Positions 1 through 7,751 of a DNA stretch of 27,411 nucleotides are shown piece after piece. The position numbers and the translations under genes are program-made. The notes beneath the pieces were generated by a model, which searched no databases, was not told the DNA's origin, and saw nothing but the letters and a program-made list of their open reading frames with translations. Origin of the DNA: SIG575 sp964474295 (lineage in GTDB: Bacteria > Bacillota > Clostridia > Oscillospirales > Acutalibacteraceae); assembly GCA_964474295.1 (NCBI GenBank), contig CAYYRN010000027.1, positions 1 to 27,411 of the forward strand, written 5' to 3'. Position 1 is the first letter of the stretch; every line of letters starts with the position of its first letter.

Positions 1-2142
1 GACGGCAAGGCATACAGCTACAGCTTCAAGGGAACAGACACAGCAGAAGCTTTCTCGATCAGCGCAGCTCCCGCTGACAAGGATGCAGCCGCAGCAGCAT
101 GGTCTGCACTTACAGCTCATATGGTAACATCAGAGCAGTCGGCAGATGACAGCTATGCAATCGTTCCCGGTGCAGCATACATCCAGATCGGCACAGAAAA
201 ACTTGTATTTGAAGATGTTAATTCTTCACTCAAGCTCGATAACATCGTAGCAGGCAGCGGAATTACATCAGAAATCAGAACAGCAGTTAAGCTTGAAGAA
301 GCAGCAGAGCTTGAAAATGCACAAATCGAAATGTTCATCCCCGCAGGTACGGTTCTTGCACTCGGTCAGACAGTTGTAACACTTGAAGACGATGCAACAA
401 TCAGAATCTACGGCTACAAGGAATCAGCAGACGTAAACAACATTATGTCAGCTCTTCGTGATTGCACATCAAGCGAAGAAATCATCAAGACAGCAGTATT
501 GTTCATCTCCGATGCCGCACTTGCAATTGACGGCCAAAGCGTAACGGCAAACGTTGAGTTTGACCATATCGCAGAAGACGAATGGACAATTATCGACGAA
601 GCAACCTGCACAGAAGACGGTTTGAAAGTTAAATACTGCATTATGTGCGGTGAAGTTGTTGAAGAAGAAGTTATCGACGCAGGACATTCTCTTACAAAGA
701 CAGAAGCAGTTGATGCCGATTGCGAAAACGCAGGTAACATTGCATACTGGACTTGCGGCGTATGTGAGAAGATCTTCTCCGACGAAGAAGGTACAAACGA
801 AGTTACAATTGACGAAACAGTAATCCCCGCAACAGGCCACGATTGGGGCGAATGGACAGTTATAACCGAACCCACCTTTGAAGCTGAAGGCGAGGAAGAA
901 AGAGTTTGCGGAAATTGTAATGAAACCGAAAAACGTCCGATTGCAAAGCACAGCCTTCTTGTTGACAGAGCAGACGTAACTGTTGACGGCGACAAGATTG
1001 TTCTTACAAGCTATCCGAACGCTAACACAATCGCTATCAAGACTAAGACGTCCGCAGGCGATAAGGTTTCAATTGACCGTGCCGGTACGAAGATTAAGAA
1101 TTCACGTGACGGCAGATACGTTCTTTACTACACAGATTGGAAGGCTGCCGGCGAGCAGACTGAAACAACTCTTACAATCGGTGAAAAGACATATCAGATT
1201 TCGTTCGCATTCACAACCGAGGTTCTCGCACCCAAACACGTTGTTGTTTCCAAGGGTTCTGAGGTTGAAATAGACAACGAAAACAAGACAATTGTTATCT
1301 ACGCTCCCAAAAATGCTGAATCTATCACAATGAGAGACAGATCAGACTGGCGTAAGGCTTTCCAATTCGACATTGAAGTTGAAGACGGTGTTGAATATGA
1401 CGAGGTTGAAGGCGTTTACACATTTGCTGTTAAAGATGACGGTGTTGTCGAAAAGAAAGTAATCGTCAATGACAGCAGATATTGTGAAGCTGAATACACA
1501 TTGAAGATTGTAACTGTTGCTTTCAATCCCGCAACAGAGCTTAAACTCATCAGAACAAAGGCTGAATTTGATGCTGCAAATCAGACAGTTACATTTGAAA
1601 TGGTTAAACGTCTTAACGAAAAAGAGAATGCAATCGGTGTTTACAACGTAACCAAGAACGGTTATGCTGTTGAAATCACAAATGCTGATGGCGTTACATT
1701 CGTTGACAGAAGCGATGCATTCGTTGCATACGATTCAAAGAATAACGGACAGCAAGAGGCAACTCTTAAAATCACATTGGCTGACGGCACTGTAAAAGAA
1801 TATACGGCTATATTCAAGTTCACAGAAAAAGCTGCTCCCGAAATGGATCCGATTTCAGAGCTGAAACTCATCCGTGCAAGCGCTTCTATGCAGGAAGACG
1901 AAAACGGTGAGTACATCCTCGTTGCTAAGAAAGCAGGCAAGAATGCTGCCGGTGTTTATGTAGATACAAAGAGCGGTTACACATGCTCTATCACATCAAA
2001 CAACACTGTATTTGATACTTCAAGAACAGATGCATTCGTTGCTTATGCTTCAAAGAACGAATCGAGAACAGAGGAAACAATCACGTTTGATCTCGGTGAC
2101 GGAACAACAAAAGAATACAGAATCGTATTCGAGCTTGCATAA
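1..2142 (+). CDS. Large surface/secreted protein with CxxC modules and tandem beta domains (5' partial)
   Basis: The frame is open from base 1, so the N-terminus, including any signal peptide, lies outside; 713 residues are visible. Counting from the Met at 121, residues 1-150 are an acidic beta-rich segment. Residues 151-277 hold a cysteine/histidine module with three CxxC pairs (C173/C176, C212/C215, C263/C266), extra Cys at 163 and 201, and H189/H240 in GH-[SD] turns, a pattern common in clostridial extracellular proteins. Residues 277-673 are four beta-rich domains of about 95 residues; the last two are clear tandem copies (both contain ELKLIR and DAFVAY). No LPXTG, SLH or choline-binding tail is visible at the C-terminus, which ends VFELA. 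The codon choice is strongly biased (GCA, ACA, CTT, AAG), unlike the neighbours, suggesting high expression. Specific function unknown; adhesin or envelope role is inference. Confidence 0.8.
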   Translation, partial: DGKAYSYSFKGTDTAEAFSISAAPADKDAAAAAWSALTAHMVTSEQSADDSYAIVPGAAYIQIGTEKLVFEDVNSSLKLDNIVAGSGITSEIRTAVKLEEAAELENAQIEMFIPAGTVLALGQTVVTLEDDATIRIYGYKESADVNNIMSALRDCTSSEEIIKTAVLFISDAALAIDGQSVTANVEFDHIAEDEWTIIDEATCTEDGLKVKYCIMCGEVVEEEVIDAGHSLTKTEAVDADCENAGNIAYWTCGVCEKIFSDEEGTNEVTIDETVIPATGHDWGEWTVITEPTFEAEGEEERVCGNCNETEKRPIAKHSLLVDRADVTVDGDKIVLTSYPNANTIAIKTKTSAGDKVSIDRAGTKIKNSRDGRYVLYYTDWKAAGEQTETTLTIGEKTYQISFAFTTEVLAPKHVVVSKGSEVEIDNENKTIVIYAPKNAESITMRDRSDWRKAFQFDIEVEDGVEYDEVEGVYTFAVKDDGVVEKKVIVNDSRYCEAEYTLKIVTVAFNPATELKLIRTKAEFDAANQTVTFEMVKRLNEKENAIGVYNVTKNGYAVEITNADGVTFVDRSDAFVAYDSKNNGQQEATLKITLADGTVKEYTAIFKFTEKAAPEMDPISELKLIRASASMQEDENGEYILVAKKAGKNAAGVYVDTKSGYTCSITSNNTVFDTSRTDAFVAYASKNESRTEETITFDLGDGTTKEYRIVFELA

Positions 2143-2176
2143 ACCGTTAAATCGATTGTTCGCAAAAAAAATTCAG

Positions 2177-2210
2177 AAAGGGCTGTTGTCGAAAGACAAC
2201 AGCCCTTTTT
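2177..2210 (+). terminator. Rho-independent terminator of the surface protein gene
   Basis: Perfect 14-bp stem (arms 2177-2190 and 2195-2208) with a GAAA tetraloop, 35 nt after the stop codon and followed by T residues. It also lies just beyond the end of the convergent PHP gene, so it may work both ways. Confidence 0.9.
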
Positions 2211-2238
2211 CCGTAATTATTGTGTTTAAATTGAAGAT

Positions 2239-2922
2239 TTATTCCTTTATAAGCTCATATTCTTTCAATTTCAAAATCCGTGCAAGCTCTTTTTCACTGC
2301 GGATTCGGGTTTCGGTAGCTATTCCGTAACGGCATACGTCACGCCCGATGTGTGCATCGGAACCGGAGGTCAAAATCAAATCGGGATTTTTTTCTGCGTA
2401 TCTTTCCGCTTCTTCGTCCGCACCCTCGTTGTTGCCCCTGTTGTATACCTCTATTCCGTCAATCAGACTGCGCGGAAAAACGCCCCTGTCCGTTATGTAT
2501 TCCCTGTCACGGAAGGGGTGCGCCTGTATCACAACAGCTCCGGCTTCGTGCAAAATTTTGTACCAATCCTCCGCTCTGCCTTCTTTCAACTTCGGGTGGT
2601 TATATAAAATTTCGGGTGTGATGCCGTAACAAAGAATTTCACGCCCACCGCCGAGTGCTTCCTCAAGTCCGAAAAGTATGTCGAGGTCAAATTTTTTCGC
2701 ACTGCGTACACATTCAATGTAATCTCTTTCGTATGCTCTGACAAACTCATCCCACTGCAAATCACGGTCAATGCCCGTGTTTCCCCAATAAAAATGGTTT
2801 GTTAACACTGCACCTTGATATCCTCCGTCGTGGAGTGCTCTTGTAAGCTCGTCGGGAAGCATATGTGCGCAATGACTGCACGGAGAAGTATGTGTGTGCA
2901 TTTGGTATTTGAATTTTGACAT
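2239..2922 (-). CDS. PHP-domain metal-dependent phosphoesterase
   Basis: 227 residues, the length of a stand-alone PHP domain. The PHP family binds two or three metal ions in a TIM-like barrel and cleaves phosphoesters; members include histidinol phosphatase and DNA polymerase-associated domains. Visible ligand motifs are HTHT at residues 9-12, H17, H43, E87 in GLEEAL, H135 in AHPF, and D189/H191 in GSDAH. There is no polymerase, helicase or DHH domain attached, so the substrate is not given by architecture. The ATG at 2922 has GGAAG about 8 nt upstream and a good promoter (2952-2980) giving a short leader. Single gene between a convergent terminator and a divergent GH43 gene. Family certain, substrate unknown; histidinol phosphate is possible but no his gene is nearby. 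Confidence 0.85.
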   Translation of the reverse strand: MSKFKYQMHTHTSPCSHCAHMLPDELTRALHDGGYQGAVLTNHFYWGNTGIDRDLQWDEFVRAYERDYIECVRSAKKFDLDILFGLEEALGGGREILCYGITPEILYNHPKLKEGRAEDWYKILHEAGAVVIQAHPFRDREYITDRGVFPRSLIDGIEVYNRGNNEGADEEAERYAEKNPDLILTSGSDAHIGRDVCRYGIATETRIRSEKELARILKLKEYELIKE

Positions 2923-2951
2923 AAAATCACTTCCGAAAAAATACTAAATTT

Positions 2952-2980
2952 ATTATATATTATACATTCCTTTTCTTCAA
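2952..2980 (-). promoter_or_regulatory. Sigma-A type promoter for the PHP gene
   Basis: On the minus strand, TTGAAG (2975-2980), a 17-bp spacer, then TATAAT (2952-2957). Predicted start near 2945 leaves a leader of about 23 nt containing the ribosome binding site. Confidence 0.7.
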
Positions 2981-3033
2981 GAAACATTGAAAAAATTCTT
3001 TGTATATGATAAAATTTTTTCGAGGTGAGCAAA

Positions 3034-3885
3034 ATGAAGCTTGATGAGATTAATATAAGAGACCCGTACATTTTGAATGTAAATGGTAAATATTATATGT
3101 ACGGCACAAGAGGAAGCGAGGCTTGGGGCAAATGCACCGGTCTTGACGTTTACATAAGCGGGGATTTGGAAAATTGGAGCGATGCGATTGAAGTTTTTAC
3201 ACCGCCCGAAAATTTTTGGTCGGATACCAATTTTTGGGCGCCGGAAGTGCATTTTTATAACGGAAATTATTATATGTTCGTAAGCTTTGTCAGCGACACA
3301 AGGCTCAGAGGTACGCAAATTTTAAAATCGGAAAAGCCGGATGGCCCTTTCCTTGTGCATAGTGACGGCCCCGTTACTCCCGAAGAATGGCAGTGCCTCG
3401 ACGGAACCTTTGTTTTGGATTCGTCAAAGCCGTACATTGTTTTTTGCCGTGAATGGGTTCAGGTTAAAGACGGTGAGATGTGGGCAATGGAGCTGACAGA
3501 CGATTTGAAAGAAACAAAAGGTGAACCGATTTACCTTTTTAAAGCATCAGACCCGATGTGGAGCGATAAAGATAGGGAAACATATGTTACTGACGGCCCG
3601 TTTATGTACAGGAGCGAAAACGGCAGACTCCTTATGATTTGGTCAACGTTTTCCAATCACGAATACTGTCAGGCAATTGCTTATTCGGATAACGGACACA
3701 TAAACGGTAATTGGATTCACGATGAACGGCTTTTGTTTGAAAAAAACGGCGGTCACGGTATGATTTTTAAAACAAATGAAAACGCATTAAAGCTTGTCCT
3801 TCACTCTCCCAACAAAACACCGGAGGAGCGACCTGTGATTTTTGATTTGACCGAAAAGAACGATACGCTTTATATTGAATATTGA
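3034..3885 (+). CDS. GH43-type glycoside hydrolase (beta-xylosidase/arabinofuranosidase-like)
   Basis: 283 residues, a single five-bladed beta-propeller without carbohydrate-binding domain or signal peptide, so probably cytoplasmic and acting on imported oligosaccharides. The catalytic base Asp is in RDPYI at residues 9-13, followed by the family-typical YYMYGT; FWAPEVHF and LDGTF fit the middle blades with the pKa-modulating Asp. Where many GH43 enzymes have an EGP motif carrying the acid Glu, this protein reads VTDGPFMY, which I believe is a subclade trait. I chose ATG 3034 because GAGGTG at 3022-3027 is an ideal ribosome binding site for it; a GTG at 3025 would sit inside that site. Single gene; no clear terminator behind it except the hairpin belonging to the convergent gene. 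Exact substrate not deducible. Confidence 0.8.
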   Translation: MKLDEINIRDPYILNVNGKYYMYGTRGSEAWGKCTGLDVYISGDLENWSDAIEVFTPPENFWSDTNFWAPEVHFYNGNYYMFVSFVSDTRLRGTQILKSEKPDGPFLVHSDGPVTPEEWQCLDGTFVLDSSKPYIVFCREWVQVKDGEMWAMELTDDLKETKGEPIYLFKASDPMWSDKDRETYVTDGPFMYRSENGRLLMIWSTFSNHEYCQAIAYSDNGHINGNWIHDERLLFEKNGGHGMIFKTNENALKLVLHSPNKTPEERPVIFDLTEKNDTLYIEY

Positions 3886-3941
3886 AAAATTTTTCGCTTT
3901 ATCTTTACTCGGTTGATTCATTTTGATTTATCAAAAGCATT

Positions 3942-3979
3942 AAAAAGGAGCTGTAAAAACTTGGGTTTTTACAGCTCCT
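3942..3979 (-). terminator. Terminator of the M20 peptidase gene
   Basis: 15-bp perfect stem (arms 3946-3960 and 3965-3979) with a 4-nt loop. On the minus strand it is followed by a T5 run, so it primarily ends the gene at 4017-5510; it may also stop the converging GH43 transcript. Confidence 0.85.
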
Positions 3980-4016
3980 CATATATTTAACAAGATTTAA
4001 TTACTGCTACCGAATT

Positions 4017-5510
4017 TTATCTGTCTTCTTTTTCTTTTGACGCAAGTTTTACATAGCGTTTGAAGAAACAAACAGCTTCTTCAAGTGTGTCCACGGGACA
4101 GCACTCGTTTGTTGCGTGTGTACGCATAAGAAGCTCTGCACTTACTCTGAAAGGTGAGAAACGAAGAACGTTATCGCAAATTTCGCCGTAATGATAAGCA
4201 TCTGTACTGCCCATTACAAGGTAGGGAACAACAAAGTTCTTTTTCGGGTCGGTACGGCTGCAAATTTCATCAATTGCACGGTATGCCTGCGAATCTTTTG
4301 AAGCGAATTTGGAAACCTCTTTACAACCTAAAAGCTCGATTTTAATATCCTTGTTTTTTACTACTTTTCTAATGTGATTTTCAACGTCTTTAACACTCGT
4401 ACCGGGCATCTGACGGAAATTGATTGTCACGGAAGCACTTTGAGGAAGAACGTTTGATGCGGGGCTTCCCTTTGCCATTGTAACGGCAGTGGTTGTTCTT
4501 GTAAGACAAGCGGCGGGGGGGAACTTTTTGCAAATCGCAAGAATAATCGGTTTTAAAATCGGGATGTTACAGGTTATAAGCCTTGCGGGGTAGCTCACAC
4601 GCTTGCCGGCACTTGTGAAAAGGTCAATCATAAAGGGCATAAGCTTTGCTTTGAATTGATGCTTTTCAAGGTCACGGATTACTTCCGCAATTTCGCCCAA
4701 CGCGGAGTGAACGGGCGGCTGTGAGGAGTGACCGCCTTTTGCGTTTACGGTGATTCTGTAATCGCTGTAACCTTTTTCAGCCATACCTATGCCTGCAACC
4801 GTCTGGTCGATAATGCCTTTAAGCTTGACGGTAAGGAATGCACCGCCCTCGTCAAGAACGCTGTCAAGATGCACACCTCGAGCTTTGAGCGTTTTTACAA
4901 TGTCAACGGCACCGGAAAGTCCGTTATCGTTTACTTCCTCATCATGCGCAAAGCAGAGGTAAACGTCCCTGTCGGGCTGGTATCCCTCTTCAAGAAGTGT
5001 TTCGACAGCTTCCATAACGCAGATAAGGTGATTTTTCATATCGAGTGCGCCGCGTCCCCATATAAATTCACCATCGTTATGACCGCTGAAAGCAGGATAT
5101 TTCCAGTCATCCTCCGTTCCGGGAGTTACGGGAACAACGTCTTGATGCGAAAGCAACGCAATAGGGTTAAGCTCGCTGTTTTTGCCTTTCCAACGGAAAA
5201 TAAGGCTTGCGCCCGTGATTATCTCTTTTGAAAGATTTTTATGTATAAGAGGATACGCTTCTTCAAGAAAATCACGGAACTTTGCAAATTCATCCCATTC
5301 TGTCTCTTTCGGGTCTGTTCTTGCAATTGTTTTAAATGTCAGAGCCTTGCTTAAATGCTCGGCGGCTCTTTTGGCATCGGCTTTTTCAGGCTCAAGGGGA
5401 GGCCTTTCAAGCTCGCTTTTTTTCGGCTTGAAGAAATAAGCCTTGATTGCGGTTATAACAATCGCAAGCAAGATAATGCCTAAAATAACTTTGATAATTG
5501 TCCACGCCAT
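4017..5510 (-). CDS. M20 family metallopeptidase, PM20D1-like, membrane-tethered
   Basis: 497 residues. A hydrophobic helix at residues 4-23 followed by a lysine-rich stretch marks an N-terminal membrane anchor. The M20 di-zinc hydrolase core follows: H122/D124 in SHQDVVPV, bridging D157 in WGRGALDMKNH, catalytic E191 and ligand E192 in AHDEEV, D220, a dimerisation (lid) domain in the middle, and a late His near the C-terminus in RTHATNE. This order and length match the carboxypeptidase/N-acyl amino acid hydrolase PM20D1-like group, which cleaves peptide or amide bonds; the natural substrate is unknown. The ATG at 5510 has AAAGGAG 8 nt upstream and a promoter at 5544-5572. Monocistronic with its own terminator. 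Confidence 0.88.
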   Translation of the reverse strand: MAWTIIKVILGIILLAIVITAIKAYFFKPKKSELERPPLEPEKADAKRAAEHLSKALTFKTIARTDPKETEWDEFAKFRDFLEEAYPLIHKNLSKEIITGASLIFRWKGKNSELNPIALLSHQDVVPVTPGTEDDWKYPAFSGHNDGEFIWGRGALDMKNHLICVMEAVETLLEEGYQPDRDVYLCFAHDEEVNDNGLSGAVDIVKTLKARGVHLDSVLDEGGAFLTVKLKGIIDQTVAGIGMAEKGYSDYRITVNAKGGHSSQPPVHSALGEIAEVIRDLEKHQFKAKLMPFMIDLFTSAGKRVSYPARLITCNIPILKPIILAICKKFPPAACLTRTTTAVTMAKGSPASNVLPQSASVTINFRQMPGTSVKDVENHIRKVVKNKDIKIELLGCKEVSKFASKDSQAYRAIDEICSRTDPKKNFVVPYLVMGSTDAYHYGEICDNVLRFSPFRVSAELLMRTHATNECCPVDTLEEAVCFFKRYVKLASKEKEDR

Positions 5511-5543
5511 AATTTTATCTCCTTTGCAATGGTTTATATCAGA

Positions 5544-5572
5544 ATTTTACCATATAAACGCATAAAAATCAA
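5544..5572 (-). promoter_or_regulatory. Promoter for the M20 peptidase gene
   Basis: Minus strand TTGATT (5567-5572), 17-bp spacer, TAAAAT (5544-5549) preceded by TGG as an extended -10. Predicted leader about 27 nt. Confidence 0.6.
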
Positions 5573-5644
5573 ATAAATAAGGGGAATAATATATAATATT
5601 TTAAGAAATAGTTAATTCATTAATAAAAATTAATAAAAAGTTAT

Positions 5645-5673
5645 TTGATTATATTAAAGAAATGTAGTATAAT
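5645..5673 (+). promoter_or_regulatory. Promoter of the asp23-fakA-recG-luxS operon
   Basis: TTGATT (5645-5650), exact 17-bp spacer, consensus TATAAT (5668-5673), in a very AT-rich stretch. Predicted start near 5680, about 26 nt before the first start codon. Confidence 0.75.
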
Positions 5674-5705
5674 GTTTATTATTAATAGTGTAAGGAGTGG
5701 TGAGA

Positions 5706-6062
5706 ATGATTACATTGGAAAATCACCTCGGCAAAATTGATATTTGTGAAAACTATTTCCGCAAATTAATCGGTAATGCGGCAACCTCTTGCTTCGGCGT
5801 CGCCGGTATGTCTGACGGCAATGTTAAACAGGGTATTCGCTCAAAAGTTTTCAGTAAGCGTTCGTATATTGACAAAGGTGTTGTGGTAACCAAAGAAAAC
5901 GGAGGCATTACCATAGATTTGCACATTATGGTAACATATGGGCTTAATATAAGAGCTGTTGTGAAAAGCATTGATGAAAAGGTTCGTTACTGTGTTGAAG
6001 AAGCAACAGGCATCACGGTCAACAAGGTAAATGTGTTTGTTGACGGTCTTAAAGGCGAATAA
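5706..6062 (+). CDS. Asp23/Gls24 family envelope stress protein (YloU-like)
   Basis: 118 residues, the usual size of this family of small cytoplasmic proteins associated with the membrane and envelope stress. The sequence shows the alternating beta/alpha pattern with GNAATSCFGVAGMSDG near residues 22-37 and the conserved end VNVFVDGLK. I chose ATG 5706 because AAGGAG (5692-5697) sits 8 nt upstream; the tandem GTG codons at 5697-5702 overlap that site. First gene of an operon; 21 nt separate it from the FakA-like gene. The pair Asp23-like/DAK2 is a conserved Firmicutes arrangement (yloU-yloV in Bacillus), which supports the call. Confidence 0.9.
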   Translation: MITLENHLGKIDICENYFRKLIGNAATSCFGVAGMSDGNVKQGIRSKVFSKRSYIDKGVVVTKENGGITIDLHIMVTYGLNIRAVVKSIDEKVRYCVEEATGITVNKVNVFVDGLKGE

Positions 6063-6083
6063 GATTTTTAAGGAGTTTATCTG

Positions 6084-7745
6084 ATGATTAACGGAAAACA
6101 GATTATTGATGCGGTAATTTCCGCTTCTAACAATATAAACAATCTCAGAACAGAGGTTGATGCGTTAAATGTTTTTCCTGTGCCTGACGGCGACACGGGA
6201 ACGAATATGTCAATGACAATCGGTGCTGCGGCAAGGGAACTTAAGCATTTGCCGGAAAACGTCACGGCAGGTGAAGTTTTTGAAAAAACCGCTTCCGCAT
6301 TGCTCAGGGGAGCAAGAGGTAATTCGGGCGTTATACTTTCGCTTATTTTCAGAGGAATTGCAAAAGGTGCAAAAGGCTCCGAATTGTTTACAAGTGAGGT
6401 TATTGTAAACTCACTGAAAATAGGCAAGGAATCTGCCTATAATGCGGTTATGAAGCCGACAGAAGGTACAATTCTGACTGTTATAAGGGAAACCTCCGAA
6501 AAAATTGCGGAGGATTATAAAAATGACAGCAGTATTGCACCGGATGAGCTTTGGGCAAGAGTTTGCAAATATGCCGATGAGTCACTTGCAAAAACTCCCG
6601 AAATTCTTCCCGTTCTTAAAACCGCAGGCGTGGTTGATGCGGGCGGACGTGGACTTTTGTGCATTTTCGAGGGTATGAAAAGTGTTTTTTGCGACGGAAA
6701 GGTAATTGAGCTTGCCGGCGACAGTGCAAAGCCCGTTGAACCCGTTGCGAGAGCATCAAGCAGTGAGAATGTGGATATCAAGTTTTGCTACTGCACGGAA
6801 TTTATAGTAGATAAGGATAAAAACAAAAAAGACAGTTCCGCAATTAAGCTTCGTGCTTATCTTGAATCGATAGGCGACTGCGTTGTGGTTGTCGAAGATG
6901 ATGAAATCGTTAAAGTTCACGTTCACACAAATGAACCCGGCAACGCAATTCAGGCAGGCTTGAAAATCGGTTCGCTTATGAATATTAAAATTGAAAATAT
7001 GAGACTTCAGCACGCAAATGCGGAATGGGGTGCAGGAGATAAGGTTGAAGATGAGGATGATGTTCCGCTTGCCGAACCGGAGAAGAAGTACGGCTTTGTT
7101 GCCGTTGCCGCAGGTGAGGGCGTTGAGCAGCTTTTCGGTGAAATCGGTGTTGACAACGTTGTAAGCGGCGGACAGACAATGAATCCCAGCACTGCCGATT
7201 TGCTTAAAGCTGTTAACAAAACGGCATCAGAACACGTCTTTATCCTTCCTAACAACAAAAATATAATTATGGCTGCGGAACAGGTTGTGCCGCTTACATC
7301 AAAGAAGGTTCACGTTCTCAGAACAAAAACAATTCCCCAGGGAATTACGGCAATGCTGAATTTTGACGAGAGCCTGCGTTCAAACGAAAACCTCAACAAT
7401 ATGATGATTGCCGCAAACCGTGTCCAAACAGGTCAAGTGACTTTTGCAGCAAGAGATAGCGTGGTTGACGGTAAATCCGTTAAGCAAGGCGAAATTCTCG
7501 GACTTGAAAACGGCAAAATTACGGAAATCGAACATTCAACCGTGCGTGCCGGATATAAAATCACAAAAAGTCTTATCAAAAAAATCGATGCTTCCATGGT
7601 GACGATAATTTACGGAGAAGGGGCATCGGAGGAAGAAGCAAACGAATTAAGTGAGCTTTTGACAAACAAGTTTGCGGGTAAGGTTGACATTTCCGTTCTC
7701 AACGGCGGTCAGCCCGTTTACAGCTTTGTAATTTCTGTGGAATGA
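6084..7745 (+). CDS. fakA: FakA-like fatty acid kinase (DAK2 domain, YloV family)
   Basis: 553 residues, full length for FakA. The family transfers phosphate from ATP to fatty acids held by a FakB (DegV-fold) partner, feeding acyl-phosphate into phospholipid synthesis. The N-terminal DAK2 nucleotide-binding domain (about 1-200) carries DGDTGTNM with D35 and D37 as Mg/nucleotide ligands and LLRGARGNSGVILS near 74-87. A middle domain (from FCYCTEF, about 235-320) and a C-terminal DegV-like domain follow. AAGGAG lies 8 nt before ATG 6084. It is followed after 6 nt by recG, consistent with co-transcription. No FakB partner is in the window. Symbol assigned by family similarity. Confidence 0.9.
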   Translation: MINGKQIIDAVISASNNINNLRTEVDALNVFPVPDGDTGTNMSMTIGAAARELKHLPENVTAGEVFEKTASALLRGARGNSGVILSLIFRGIAKGAKGSELFTSEVIVNSLKIGKESAYNAVMKPTEGTILTVIRETSEKIAEDYKNDSSIAPDELWARVCKYADESLAKTPEILPVLKTAGVVDAGGRGLLCIFEGMKSVFCDGKVIELAGDSAKPVEPVARASSSENVDIKFCYCTEFIVDKDKNKKDSSAIKLRAYLESIGDCVVVVEDDEIVKVHVHTNEPGNAIQAGLKIGSLMNIKIENMRLQHANAEWGAGDKVEDEDDVPLAEPEKKYGFVAVAAGEGVEQLFGEIGVDNVVSGGQTMNPSTADLLKAVNKTASEHVFILPNNKNIIMAAEQVVPLTSKKVHVLRTKTIPQGITAMLNFDESLRSNENLNNMMIAANRVQTGQVTFAARDSVVDGKSVKQGEILGLENGKITEIEHSTVRAGYKITKSLIKKIDASMVTIIYGEGASEEEANELSELLTNKFAGKVDISVLNGGQPVYSFVISVE

Positions 7746-7751
7746 TTTGCT

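Noticed and set aside
414..995. Long minus-strand frames opposite the surface protein
   Set aside because: They are mirror frames created by the narrow codon bias of the plus-strand gene; composition is Ser/Thr/Phe-rich and they lack ribosome binding sites.
2987..3015. Promoter TTGAAA-N17-TAAAAT for the GH43 gene
   Set aside because: Spacing is good but the start site would fall on the ribosome binding site at about 3022, leaving almost no leader; left unannotated.
3025..3033. GTG start for the GH43 gene
   Set aside because: It lies inside the GAGGTG ribosome binding site that serves ATG 3034.
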